From: JBMZCV01 sp049613665
GTDB taxonomy: Bacteria > Bacteroidota > Bacteroidia > Chitinophagales > UBA2359
Assembly (NCBI GenBank): GCA_049613665.1
Contig: JBMZCV010000092.1
Location: 1 to 19,405 of the forward strand
DNA: 19,405 bases
Direction of reading: 5' to 3'
The position numbers and the translations under genes were made by a program. Shown piece after piece: positions 1 through 6,591 of the stretch; position 1 is the first letter of the stretch, and the number at the start of each line of letters is the position of its first letter. The notes below the pieces were generated by a model, which saw nothing but the letters and a program-made list of their open reading frames with translations, ran no database searches and was not told the origin of the DNA.

Positions 1-552
1 GGATTTTTTTCCGCTAATTTTCGATAAATGCTTAAAGTTTCCTCATAGGCTTGTTCAGCTTTTTCAAGCTCGTTTTTAGCTTGATATAAAATACCCAAAT
101 TGTTGAGCGAAGTAGCTACATAAGGTAAATAAGCATCTGGATTTTTTTCCGCTAATTTTCTCCTAATGCTTAAAGCTTCCTCATATGCTTGTTCAGCTTT
201 TTCAAGCTCGTTTTTATCAGCTAATAAAGCACCCAAATTGTTGAGCGAAGTAGCTACATACGGTAAATAAGCCGCTGGATTTTTTTCCGCTAATTTTCGA
301 TAAATGCTTAAAGCTTCTTCATAGGCTTGTTCAGCTTTTTCAAGCTCGTTTTTATCAGCTAATAAAGCACCCAAATTGTTGAGTGGAGTAGCAACATAAA
401 ATAAATAGGCATCAGGATTTTTTGCTGCTAATTTTCGATAAATGCTTAAAGCTTCCTCATAGGCTTGTTCAGCTTTTTCAAGCTCGTTTTTAGTAGCTAA
501 TAAAGCACCCAAATTGTTGAGAAAAGTAGCTCTTTCATAAGGCGTTTTCGCT
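1..552 (-). repeat. Tandem 138-bp coding repeats (46-residue TPR units)
   Basis: Four units begin at 1, 139, 277 and 415, each exactly 138 bp and nearly identical at the DNA level. The shared GGATTTTTT start (minus-strand AAAAATCC) marks each boundary. Differences are few, for example TTGATATAAAATA in unit 1 where the others have CTAATAAAGCA. A fifth, more diverged unit follows near 553. Such identity suggests recent duplication or gene conversion, and the array continues beyond the window. Confidence 0.93.
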
Positions 553-1550
553 AAGTCCAAACATTTTTCATATAGCTGTTCTGCTTTGTTAAATTTATTT
601 TGTTTGGCTAAATAAAAGGCATACTTCCATAAATTACTCAAATTCGTACTATCTGCTTGTATGGCTTTTTCAAAATAGGCTTCTGCTTTTTCAAACTCAA
701 ATACCGCTTGTGCCATTTCTGCTCCTAGCATACAGTCTTTCACTATCAGTTGTTTGCCTTTTTCGCCTGTTGCTTTCATCTTTGTGCCTGCTCTTATTAG
801 GTCTTCGCCTTTTGCTATGGCTTCGTCTGCTTTTTTTAGGTCGGCATCTAGTCGTTTTATGTCTAGCACATCTAAGGCTTCGTATATTTTGCCTTCCTGA
901 AACAGCCTAAAAGCCTTTTGAGAGAGTGCGGAGGCTTCATCAAAATTTTCGTGAGCAAACCTTTTGGCAAGTTCTTTAGCGTGTTTGTCTAAGTTTTGCC
1001 CTTGTTGTTCCAAAAAACGTATCTGTTCGTTTTTGTCTTGTATCTGTATCACATTCACATCTACGGCACGCTCTAGCAGTGCGAGTTCTTCTTTGGCTTG
1101 TTGTAGCTTTATTTTCAGTTGCTTTTCGCCAGCCGTTTTGCCTATTTTGTAGTATCGTTTTTTGTTTTCTGCCAGCACTTCTGGCTCGCACATATATATT
1201 TGCGTCGCTTCGTTTTTGCCTAAGGTTACATTTAGTCGGTCTATGTTCACTACTTTTAAGCCCGCTTTTTTTACGCTAAAACTCACAGCATCATTTTGTG
1301 CTACGCCTATATAATTGAGCGTAAATTTGCCTTCGCTGTCGGTAGCGTCTGGGTTCGCACTATCAAAATCGTCTTCTACTTGTGCGAGATTGACGTATTC
1401 TATCACGCCTTTGTTGTTGAAACCGCTGTTTTGTATGCTCACTACGCCATGTAGCGGTATTTTTTGGGCATAAGCCGTTTTGTTGCCGCTCATCATGGCG
1501 GTGCTGATAATGGCTATCGTGAGCCATAATAGTTGTTGTTGTTTTTTCAT
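1..1550 (-). CDS. Exported TPR-repeat protein, C-terminus cut off by the window edge
   Basis: The reading frame is open from the ATG at 1550 to base 1 (516 codons) with no stop, so the gene continues to the left. Residues 1-28 look like a signal peptide (Lys-rich start, hydrophobic stretch, AYAQ). About 32-115 resembles a carboxypeptidase-regulatory-like beta-sandwich (a DSEGKFTL turn followed by beta strands). About 140-197 is rich in Glu, Lys and Gln and looks like a coiled coil. From about residue 285 the chain is TPR-like; from about 333 it consists of 46-residue repeats of the kinesin-light-chain type (core TSLNNLGALLADKNELEKAE). TPR arrays bind proteins, so this is probably a periplasmic or surface scaffold; the partner is unknown. 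The start fits because the signal peptide begins there. It lies in the same orientation as the TIR gene, 516 bp downstream of that gene's stop. Confidence 0.85.
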   Translation of the reverse strand, partial: MKKQQQLLWLTIAIISTAMMSGNKTAYAQKIPLHGVVSIQNSGFNNKGVIEYVNLAQVEDDFDSANPDATDSEGKFTLNYIGVAQNDAVSFSVKKAGLKVVNIDRLNVTLGKNEATQIYMCEPEVLAENKKRYYKIGKTAGEKQLKIKLQQAKEELALLERAVDVNVIQIQDKNEQIRFLEQQGQNLDKHAKELAKRFAHENFDEASALSQKAFRLFQEGKIYEALDVLDIKRLDADLKKADEAIAKGEDLIRAGTKMKATGEKGKQLIVKDCMLGAEMAQAVFEFEKAEAYFEKAIQADSTNLSNLWKYAFYLAKQNKFNKAEQLYEKCLDLAKTPYERATFLNNLGALLATKNELEKAEQAYEEALSIYRKLAAKNPDAYLFYVATPLNNLGALLADKNELEKAEQAYEEALSIYRKLAEKNPAAYLPYVATSLNNLGALLADKNELEKAEQAYEEALSIRRKLAEKNPDAYLPYVATSLNNLGILYQAKNELEKAEQAYEETLSIYRKLAEKN

Positions 1551-1594
1551 TTTTTTTAAATGTTTTTTTGTTAGAAAATGTTGTTATTTTTACC

Positions 1595-1620
1595 ATGTAG
1601 AGACAGGGCATGCCCTGTCT
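1595..1620 (+). repeat. Palindromic repeat, left member of an inverted pair
   Basis: Bases 1601-1620 are a perfect 20-bp palindrome (AGACAGGGCATGCCCTGTCT) preceded by ATGTAG. The reverse complement of 2021-2046 matches this segment at 24 of 26 positions, and the two differences are symmetrical, so both copies remain palindromes. GTAGAGACNNNGCATGC-type palindromes are common dispersed intergenic repeats in many bacteria. Confidence 0.85.
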
Positions 1621-1782
1621 AATTCAACAATTAAACAAACCATTGGCAATCAATGAAATATATAGTATTTTTCATTTTAATTCAAGTGTAAATTGTAATC
1701 CTCGAAAATGTAATTCATTTGTTTTTTATTTTTCTTTGATAAATAACAAAAAGTCGCCATTGTAAAACAACTTTCCCTTTTT

Positions 1783-1921
1783 TGTCATTGCGAAGCCTAC
1801 GAAGCAATCTAAACCATACAGAAACTGACAAAATTTCATTTAGCTACTTTTCTACCACTTGTCACTCTGATTTAGATTGCTTCACATTTTTTCACTTCGT
1901 TTAAATAGTGCGTCTATGACA
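1783..1921. repeat. REP/MITE-like element with GAAGCAATCTAAA inverted arms
   Basis: TGTCAT (1783-1788) and ATGACA (1916-1921) bound the element. Inside, GAAGCAATCTAAA (1801-1813) and TTTAGATTGCTTC (1871-1883) form a perfect 13-bp inverted repeat, and CGAAG (1791-1795) matches CTTCG (1895-1899). The GCGAAGCAATCT type of motif is a widespread bacterial intergenic repeat. No transposase is encoded here, so it would have to be mobilised in trans, if it moves at all. Confidence 0.75.
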
Positions 1922-2020
1922 AAAAGTTGGTAGTTCTTGTTTGTTACGTTAATAAAATATTGTGAAAATTTGGGGACTATATAACCAACTTGGGTTAAAA
2001 TCTATATCATGTATGGTTTT

Positions 2021-2046
2021 AGACAAGGCATGCCTTGTCTCTACAT
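2021..2046 (-). repeat. Palindromic repeat, right member of an inverted pair
   Basis: Bases 2021-2040 are a perfect 20-bp palindrome (AGACAAGGCATGCCTTGTCT) followed by CTACAT, the mirror image of the 1595-1620 copy. As RNA it would fold into an 8-bp stem with a CATG loop. It lies 21 bp past the TIR gene stop, so it could also mark the 3' end of that transcript, although no U-run follows it on the minus strand. Confidence 0.85.
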
Positions 2047-2066
2047 CTGCCGCTTTTTTTTTGGGA

Positions 2067-3233
2067 TTATTTCCTTTCCATCACAATTTTAATCGGTTCA
2101 TTATCTTGTGTATGTACACTTTTCACTTCGGTTTTAAAGCCATCTTTCGCAAAAGTGACATTTTGTTTTTCTCGCTGTTTTTCCTTTGGAATTTGCAATT
2201 CGTAAAAGCCATTTTTTAGCGTAAAAGTTTCTAGCTTGCCTATGGAAACGCTGACATTTTCTAGCGGTTCTTCGGTTTCCCCATCAAAAACAGTTCCCTC
2301 TATTTTGTCTAAATTTTGCAACGCTACTTGCAAATAAATATCTGTATTGGGCTGCAAGACATAAGGCGAATCGGTAATAATTGGGCGATAGGCTTCGCTA
2401 AAATCAATATCTAGCAAGATAGTATGGCCTGCTTTGTTGGCTGCGATATTGTGAAAAATGGCTTTTCCATTGGCATCAATAGGTACAGGCCGCCTTTCGC
2501 CACTAAAATCCATGATGATATTTCCTTTTTGTCGCAACACCATATCTTGTTTGCCATTTTCGCCATGCACAAACACCGTTACATCGAAAGGCTCGTTTAA
2601 GGTTTTCATAGTGTCTGGAAAAATCGTGTCACGAAAGGCAAAAGCTATGAGCAGTAGCATCGCAAAGCTGAAAATGCCTATGCCTAAAGCTGTTTTTTTG
2701 TTGATATTGTCATCTTTCGGAGCAGGATTTATGGTATCATTTACCAAAATCTGTTCAAAAACATGAGCTTTTCCGATTTTGAAATCATCTAAGTTTTCGG
2801 CTACTTTGCGTATTTGGTGAGCGATGTGTTCATAAGCCTTATCTTGATTATTCCACGAAGTAATCGCCTTTTTGTTGGACGGCAACACCGCATATTTGTC
2901 TAAGTCCAAACCTTCATAATCGACAGCACGCACCAAAATAGGCATGATAACTGCCGTTTTGCTTTCGGCTCGTTGCAGTGCTTTTTCTATTTGCGTATCG
3001 TGAATATAATCGTCGGCGAGAGCATCGGCACTAAGCAGCAATAGAATAATGTCGGCTTTTTCTAAATTTTGTTGCAGCTTTTGGTTGTAATCTTGATGAG
3101 CCTTTATTTTTGCCGCATCAAAAGATTGTATAATGCCTTGCCGTTTTAGTGCCGAAAGATGTTTGTCGAGTGCGAGTTTGTGTTTTTCATCTTCGGCAGC
3201 GTAAGAGATAAAAATGTGCTTTTTGTTGCTCAT
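2067..3233 (-). CDS. TIR-domain protein with a transmembrane segment and C-terminal beta-sandwich
   Basis: 388 aa. Residues 5-140 form a TIR domain: HIFISYAAEDE at the start (beta A and box 1), LEKADIILLLLSADAL at 57-72, and the helix DTQIEKAL, where E83 is at the place of the catalytic Glu of NAD-cleaving TIRs. Residues 181-200 are one hydrophobic span (ALGIGIFSFAMLLLIAFAF). The rest has two beta-rich parts; the last, from about 312, resembles a carboxypeptidase-regulatory-like domain (EGTVFDGETEEPLENVSVSI). The inferred topology is TIR in the cytoplasm and beta domains outside. Bacterial TIRs commonly serve as NADase effectors or as signalling adaptors; which applies here is not shown. The start at 3233 lies just downstream of a good promoter. 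Its minus-strand neighbour, the TPR protein, carries a similar type of beta domain. Confidence 0.88.
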   Translation of the reverse strand: MSNKKHIFISYAAEDEKHKLALDKHLSALKRQGIIQSFDAAKIKAHQDYNQKLQQNLEKADIILLLLSADALADDYIHDTQIEKALQRAESKTAVIMPILVRAVDYEGLDLDKYAVLPSNKKAITSWNNQDKAYEHIAHQIRKVAENLDDFKIGKAHVFEQILVNDTINPAPKDDNINKKTALGIGIFSFAMLLLIAFAFRDTIFPDTMKTLNEPFDVTVFVHGENGKQDMVLRQKGNIIMDFSGERRPVPIDANGKAIFHNIAANKAGHTILLDIDFSEAYRPIITDSPYVLQPNTDIYLQVALQNLDKIEGTVFDGETEEPLENVSVSIGKLETFTLKNGFYELQIPKEKQREKQNVTFAKDGFKTEVKSVHTQDNEPIKIVMERK

Positions 3234-3258
3234 AAATTAGTTATTCGTTTTTTTAGCT

Positions 3259-3291
3259 CAAAAGTAGTGTTATTTTTTTGTTTGTTCAAAA
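3259..3291 (-). promoter_or_regulatory. Bacteroidota-type promoter of the TIR gene
   Basis: Read on the minus strand, TTTTG (3287-3291) is followed after 20 nt by TACTTTTG (3259-3266), matching the TTTG / TAnnTTTG layout of the Bacteroidota primary sigma factor. Transcription would start near 3252, about 20 nt upstream of the ATG at 3233. Confidence 0.65.
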
Positions 3292-3435
3292 TAGATGTTT
3301 TTTATAAGAGTCTGAAAAGGTTTTTATTCCTTACTTTACAAATAAAAATATACATTTAAAAATAAAAAACTACCAAAACTGCCATCAAAAAGCCTATATT
3401 GACTTTCTACAAAAACACACGAAAAGAAAAATATT

Positions 3436-4281
3436 TTGCTAACAGAAATTTGGAAACGCTTTTTAAATCAGCCAACTTACGACAAAGTTTTTTACGTTCC
3501 TTTTTGGGATTGCCCTTATCAATGCGACTTTTGCTGCGTCGATTCGCTACCTGGAAAACCGCCTATTTTTCCAGACGATGGCGAAGATTTACTATTTGAA
3601 GTGATAGAAAAATTGCATCAACGTTTCGGAAAAAAAATAGAACTTCATTTGTATGGCGGAGAGCCTATGATGCGAAAAAGGTATGTAGAACATTTGGCAA
3701 AAAAGGTATTGGAAAAGTCACACATTTCAAAATTAATATTATATACTACCTTGCTTTCCAACTCTCCCAAAGGAGTTTACGATATTTTGGGCAAAGAACG
3801 CTTGCACATTATTTATAATCCTGCAACCATCAATGAAAAGGTGAAACAGCGAGCCGAAGAGTTCAAAGATGTCGCTTCTACTTACAAAAATCAAGTTTTT
3901 TTTCCGACAGGCAGAGGAGCCGTTGGCATGGAAGGTAATCAGGCTAATTTTTGGCAAAACATCTTGCCTATCGGCTTTCCTGCTCGCTCTTGCTTTGCGA
4001 ACTCTTCTGGAATGCTCATCAATGGCCCACAACACACCGTACATTTGTGTTGTTTGCCACAAAGTCCGATTATCGGCACATTTCACGATAAGGCGATAAA
4101 GTTGGTGGAAGTATATGAAAAGGCATTGAGCTATATGCCGCAAGAAATTAATGCAGAAGCAAGACGCAAAAAATGTGTGCATCCGTGTCAGGTATGCAAT
4201 AGCAAAACAGGCTATAAATCGCAGGCTGGAGCAGGCTGCAATGATTTTACATTGGAGGTTTGGAAACAGAAAAGCTTATAA
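3436..4281 (+). CDS. Orphan radical SAM protein with cysteine-rich C-terminus (SPASM-like)
   Basis: 281 aa with a TTG start. The radical SAM cluster motif is DCPYQCDFCC (C26-x3-C30-x2-C33), followed by the SAM-binding GGEP at 74-77. Further cysteines at 186, 205, 206, 247, 251, 254 and 268 could hold an auxiliary Fe-S cluster, as SPASM or twitch domains do in peptide-modifying and MoaA-like enzymes. The substrate is unknown. No short precursor peptide, transporter or peptidase partner is adjacent. There is no in-frame ATG: a stop lies at 3400-3402 and the first usable codons before the motif are ATT at 3433 and TTG at 3436. The frame is otherwise intact. The upstream TIR gene is divergent, so this is a single-gene transcript ending at the 4393-4428 hairpin. 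Confidence 0.82.
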   Translation: MLTEIWKRFLNQPTYDKVFYVPFWDCPYQCDFCCVDSLPGKPPIFPDDGEDLLFEVIEKLHQRFGKKIELHLYGGEPMMRKRYVEHLAKKVLEKSHISKLILYTTLLSNSPKGVYDILGKERLHIIYNPATINEKVKQRAEEFKDVASTYKNQVFFPTGRGAVGMEGNQANFWQNILPIGFPARSCFANSSGMLINGPQHTVHLCCLPQSPIIGTFHDKAIKLVEVYEKALSYMPQEINAEARRKKCVHPCQVCNSKTGYKSQAGAGCNDFTLEVWKQKSL

Positions 4282-4392
4282 GTAACGCTCAAAAAATAAC
4301 TTCTTTATTTGCGTTCGATATTTTTTTACTGTTACTAAATCGTTTTTTTTTGAGAAAAAATCAAGAATAAAGCTTGCGACTACTCAAAATAA

Positions 4393-4428
4393 AAAAACCT
4401 GCTTTTCGCTGTTGAAAAGCAGGTTTTT
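4393..4428. terminator. Bidirectional intrinsic terminator
   Basis: A perfect 15-bp stem (AAAAACCTGCTTTTC / GAAAAGCAGGTTTTT) with a 6-nt loop lies between converging genes. T-runs follow on both strands (CTTTTTT on plus, TTTTTATTTT on minus), so it can end both the radical SAM and the coiled-coil gene transcripts. Confidence 0.9.
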
Positions 4429-4456
4429 CTTTTTTATAAAATGTTATTTAAGGCAT

Positions 4457-5362
4457 TTATGTTTTATTCTTATCAAAAATAACAAATCCCACAGCTAAAG
4501 TCAAAATGAGCATCAAAATATATAACATTCGAGGCACATTAGGGTTGGGATTCACATTTTCTTGTTTCAAATCGTTGATAGCACGCAATAGTTTATTGCC
4601 ATCTTCGAGTTTTGCTATCGCCATTTGGCCACTTTTAACTACTCCCTCTAACGAGTCGATAGCTATATTCATGTCCAACAATTCGGCATCTTTTTGTTCA
4701 AGTTGTTTTGACAAAACATCAATAGTTTCGGAGCGTTGTTCCTCTTTTCCAAGTTGCAAAGACAAAACTGCAATAGAGCGAGAAAGCGTATCAATTGTGC
4801 CTGTCATTTGGTCAATTTCTTGCTGTTTTTTGCCTTTTTCTTGCGTCAAGAGTTCCAATTTGCTCTCATAACCAGCCACCAACTCGTGATGATTATATTG
4901 TTGTTTTTGATATTCGCTCAAAAAATTCCAGCTATCCTGATAAGAAGGTGCTGCAAAATAATCGAAAGCTTTTAGGCTCAAGACTAGAAAAATGAGTAAC
5001 CCTAACAAAATAAGAAACGGTTTTGGCCCAAATGTGAGCCAATCGCTAGCACCTTTTTTCTTCTCGGCAAAAGGAATATCATCACTTTTGCCATCGACCA
5101 AAGCCCTAGACTCTGGTATCAACAGCTTATTTTCTAAACTATCATTTTTGGTGAGTAGTTTGTTTATTGTTTTGTTCAGTTCCTCAATCTGGCGGTCTTT
5201 CGCCTGCAATTGTTCAAACAAAGAAGGCAAACTAGACGACAAATCTTTATAGAAAACCTGTTGAAAGTGAATTTCTAGCTTTTCCGAATCATTCTCATAT
5301 ATAGGTTGCGAATCTTGCGAATCAATAATTTTGTTTGGTTTGTTTTTCTTGTTATCCTCCAT
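4457..5362 (-). CDS. Two-TM membrane protein with a long coiled coil, unknown function
   Basis: 301 aa with no recognised family. Residues 1-45 are polar. About 50-82 is a short heptad-like coiled coil (QAKDRQIEELNKTINKLL). Residues 115-132 are a TM span (PFLILLGLLIFLVLSLKA). About 155-270 is a long Glu/Lys/Gln-rich coiled coil, and 279-296 is a second TM (MLYILMLILTLAVGFVIF) followed by a short basic tail. The simplest topology puts both ends in the cytoplasm and the central coiled coil in the periplasm. This architecture suits a spacer or scaffold rather than an enzyme. It lies on the same strand as the lipoprotein at 5581-6084, with 218 bp between them. The ATG at 5362 is the only good start. 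Confidence 0.75.
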   Translation of the reverse strand: MEDNKKNKPNKIIDSQDSQPIYENDSEKLEIHFQQVFYKDLSSSLPSLFEQLQAKDRQIEELNKTINKLLTKNDSLENKLLIPESRALVDGKSDDIPFAEKKKGASDWLTFGPKPFLILLGLLIFLVLSLKAFDYFAAPSYQDSWNFLSEYQKQQYNHHELVAGYESKLELLTQEKGKKQQEIDQMTGTIDTLSRSIAVLSLQLGKEEQRSETIDVLSKQLEQKDAELLDMNIAIDSLEGVVKSGQMAIAKLEDGNKLLRAINDLKQENVNPNPNVPRMLYILMLILTLAVGFVIFDKNKT

Positions 5363-5441
5363 TTATTCCTGAATTGTAATAATAGTGTGTTTTAGCTAAA
5401 AGGAGTTTTTAGTGATGTTTAGTAAGTGCTTAAAGTTTCTT

Positions 5442-5494
5442 TTCGGACATTTCATTGGAGCTAATACCTTGATTTTCAATACATTAGCTTCAAT
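5442..5494. repeat. Short hairpin next to a TTCGGACATTT motif
   Basis: ATTGGAGCTAAT (5454-5465) and ATTAGCTTCAAT (5483-5494) form a 12-bp inverted repeat with one G-T pair and a 17-nt loop. Just before it is TTCGGACATTT (about 5442-5452), which also begins the structured repeat at 8639. It may be a decayed relative of that family; this is weak evidence. Confidence 0.4.
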
Positions 5495-5512
5495 ACCTCT
5501 CTTCAATTTAAT

Positions 5513-5527
5513 AGTACTTGGCACTTA
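5513..5527 (+). repeat. Recurrent 15-bp spacer motif, copy 1
   Basis: AGTACTTGGCACTTA. One-mismatch to two-mismatch copies occur at 17823-17837 and 19073-19087. All three lie in spacers, 65-150 bp upstream of a minus-strand gene start and in the same orientation. It could be an operator, a repeat remnant or an RNA processing site. Confidence 0.5.
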
Positions 5528-5580
5528 AAAATAAATTGCTAATCTCAGTAGCCAATACAATAATTTTCGTTTTTTTTTAC

Positions 5581-6084
5581 CTAACCTACTGCTCCTGTTA
5601 AAGCGTATTTTCCATCAATTACCTCTATAAATAATGTAACATTTAGTTTTGATTTATCATTTAAGGTTGTTTTGCCTGTCACAACAATGGATTTTTCTGT
5701 CTCACCAAAACTAATTGTCTGAAAATCAACTTTCTGAATTTTATTAATATCTTCATATTCCACCTTTTTGTCATTCGAAACAATATTATTGCCCACTTTG
5801 TGAAGGTCTAATATTTCTGCTGCATATTGTGGTGGTTTTATACCTAATTTAAATTGTGTAAGGTAATGTTTTTTTGAGCTTTTTGCAAAAATATTGCCCC
5901 AATTATGTGTTTCTACATCTTTCTTTATCTCACCCAAAAACTTTTTCAATTCTTGTTCATGTTTAATACTTGGCATTTTTTCGTTTAGCACCTTATAAGT
6001 ATCTTGTGAAATTTGTAAGGATTTGCCCGAACCACAAGCAATGCAGATGCTCAAACTAAGATATAATAAAATTGAATAACGCAT
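5581..6084 (-). CDS. Small putative lipoprotein, unknown function
   Basis: 167 aa. The N-terminus is a lipoprotein-type signal (MRYSILLYLSLSICIACGSG) with a probable lipidated C17; the lipobox (C-I-A-C) is not ideal because a Cys sits at -3. The mature part begins with helical, charged sequence (about 30-60) and ends with beta-strand-like sequence (about 115-167: SIVVTGKTTL, KLNVTLFIEV, KYALTGAVG). That layout resembles small secreted alpha/beta proteins of the NTF2-like type, but no motif confirms this. It has a -7 box at 6107-6114 and a start 23 bp downstream. No role can be assigned. Confidence 0.72.
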   Translation of the reverse strand: MRYSILLYLSLSICIACGSGKSLQISQDTYKVLNEKMPSIKHEQELKKFLGEIKKDVETHNWGNIFAKSSKKHYLTQFKLGIKPPQYAAEILDLHKVGNNIVSNDKKVEYEDINKIQKVDFQTISFGETEKSIVVTGKTTLNDKSKLNVTLFIEVIDGKYALTGAVG

Positions 6085-6106
6085 AATAATAACATTTTGT
6101 GAGCTT

Positions 6107-6114
6107 CAAAGATA
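6107..6114 (-). promoter_or_regulatory. -7 promoter box of the lipoprotein gene
   Basis: On the minus strand this reads TATCTTTG, a perfect TAnnTTTG. Transcription would start near 6100, about 16 nt before the ATG. No clear TTTG -33 box was seen upstream. Confidence 0.5.
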
Positions 6115-6220
6115 AGTTAAAAGTTTTGTCTAAAAAAATACTATTTTATTTTTTTCAGCATGTAAATGGTAAGATATGAACTTTTAAAGTAAAAAATATG
6201 ACTTTTATCTTTCAAACAAA

Positions 6221-6264
6221 GCTGTTTTTGAGCCGAATAGCACCTCTTTTGGGCAAAAAACAGC
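6221..6264 (+). other. Hairpin in the M61 upstream spacer
   Basis: GCTGTTTTTGAGCC (6221-6234) and GGGCAAAAAACAGC (6251-6264) pair almost throughout, with a 16-nt loop. No T-run follows, so it is not an obvious terminator. It may be a regulatory structure or a repeat remnant. Confidence 0.5.
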
Positions 6265-6308
6265 AGCATAAATGAAAATAGGCTTTTTTAGCTAAAAATG
6301 TTAAAAAA

Positions 6309-6351
6309 TTTTAGGCAATTATGATTATTTTTAAATGGGCATTGCCTAAAA
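6309..6351. other. Perfect 11-bp inverted repeat in the M61 upstream spacer
   Basis: TTTTAGGCAAT (6309-6319) and ATTGCCTAAAA (6341-6351) match perfectly around a 21-nt loop. Read on the minus strand it is followed by a T-run, giving it a terminator shape, but no minus-strand gene lies upstream to use it. Confidence 0.5.
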
Positions 6352-6591
6352 TAAGCTTTGTTTTGTTATTTGTTTGTAAAATAATTTGAATTATACAACA
6401 TTAACAAAAATTTGTTGGTTAATGTACGTTAAACTTGTTCAAAATTTTTCAGAATCCTGTATATTGCAACAACTATCTATATTTTAAAGGCTAAATGTTA
6501 GATTTTCATATCTTACATGGCTTACGTCCTCATGTGTATAACATAAAATTTAGACCTTTATTTTTTTAATTTATTTAAAAACTGTTTTAGT

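Larger units (their letters stand above)
1551..2066. other. 516-bp gene-free spacer loaded with palindromic repeats
   Basis: There is no credible coding frame here. The spacer contains an outer pair of inverted 26-bp palindromic sequences (1595-1620 and 2021-2046) and, between them, a 139-bp element with GAAGCAATCTAAA inverted arms (1783-1921). The remainder is plain AT-rich sequence. It lies between the TIR gene stop and the TPR gene start, so the promoter of the TPR gene should be in it; no clear TAnnTTTG box was found. Confidence 0.8.
6085..6591. other. 507-bp divergent spacer with two hairpins
   Basis: This spacer separates the divergent lipoprotein (minus) and M61 peptidase (plus) genes and holds no coding frame. 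It has the lipoprotein -7 box at 6107-6114, a hairpin at 6221-6264 and a perfect 11-bp inverted repeat at 6309-6351. A weak promoter-like TATATTGC lies near 6459, 22 nt after a TTG. The plus-strand leader of the M61 gene could therefore be long and structured. Confidence 0.6.

Noticed and set aside
1..552. CRISPR-like regular repetition
   Set aside because: The period is 138 bp, the units lie in one reading frame and translate to TPR units; there are no short repeats with unique spacers.
976..1191. Open frame of 71 codons on the minus strand
   Set aside because: It is a shifted frame inside the TPR gene with Arg/Thr-rich nonsense composition.
1595..2046. Insertion sequence bounded by terminal inverted repeats
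   Set aside because: The enclosed 400 bp encode no transposase; the ends are themselves palindromes, as in dispersed repeats.
3739..4182. 147-codon minus-strand open frame
   Set aside because: It lies wholly inside the radical SAM gene on the opposite strand and has no recognisable protein features.
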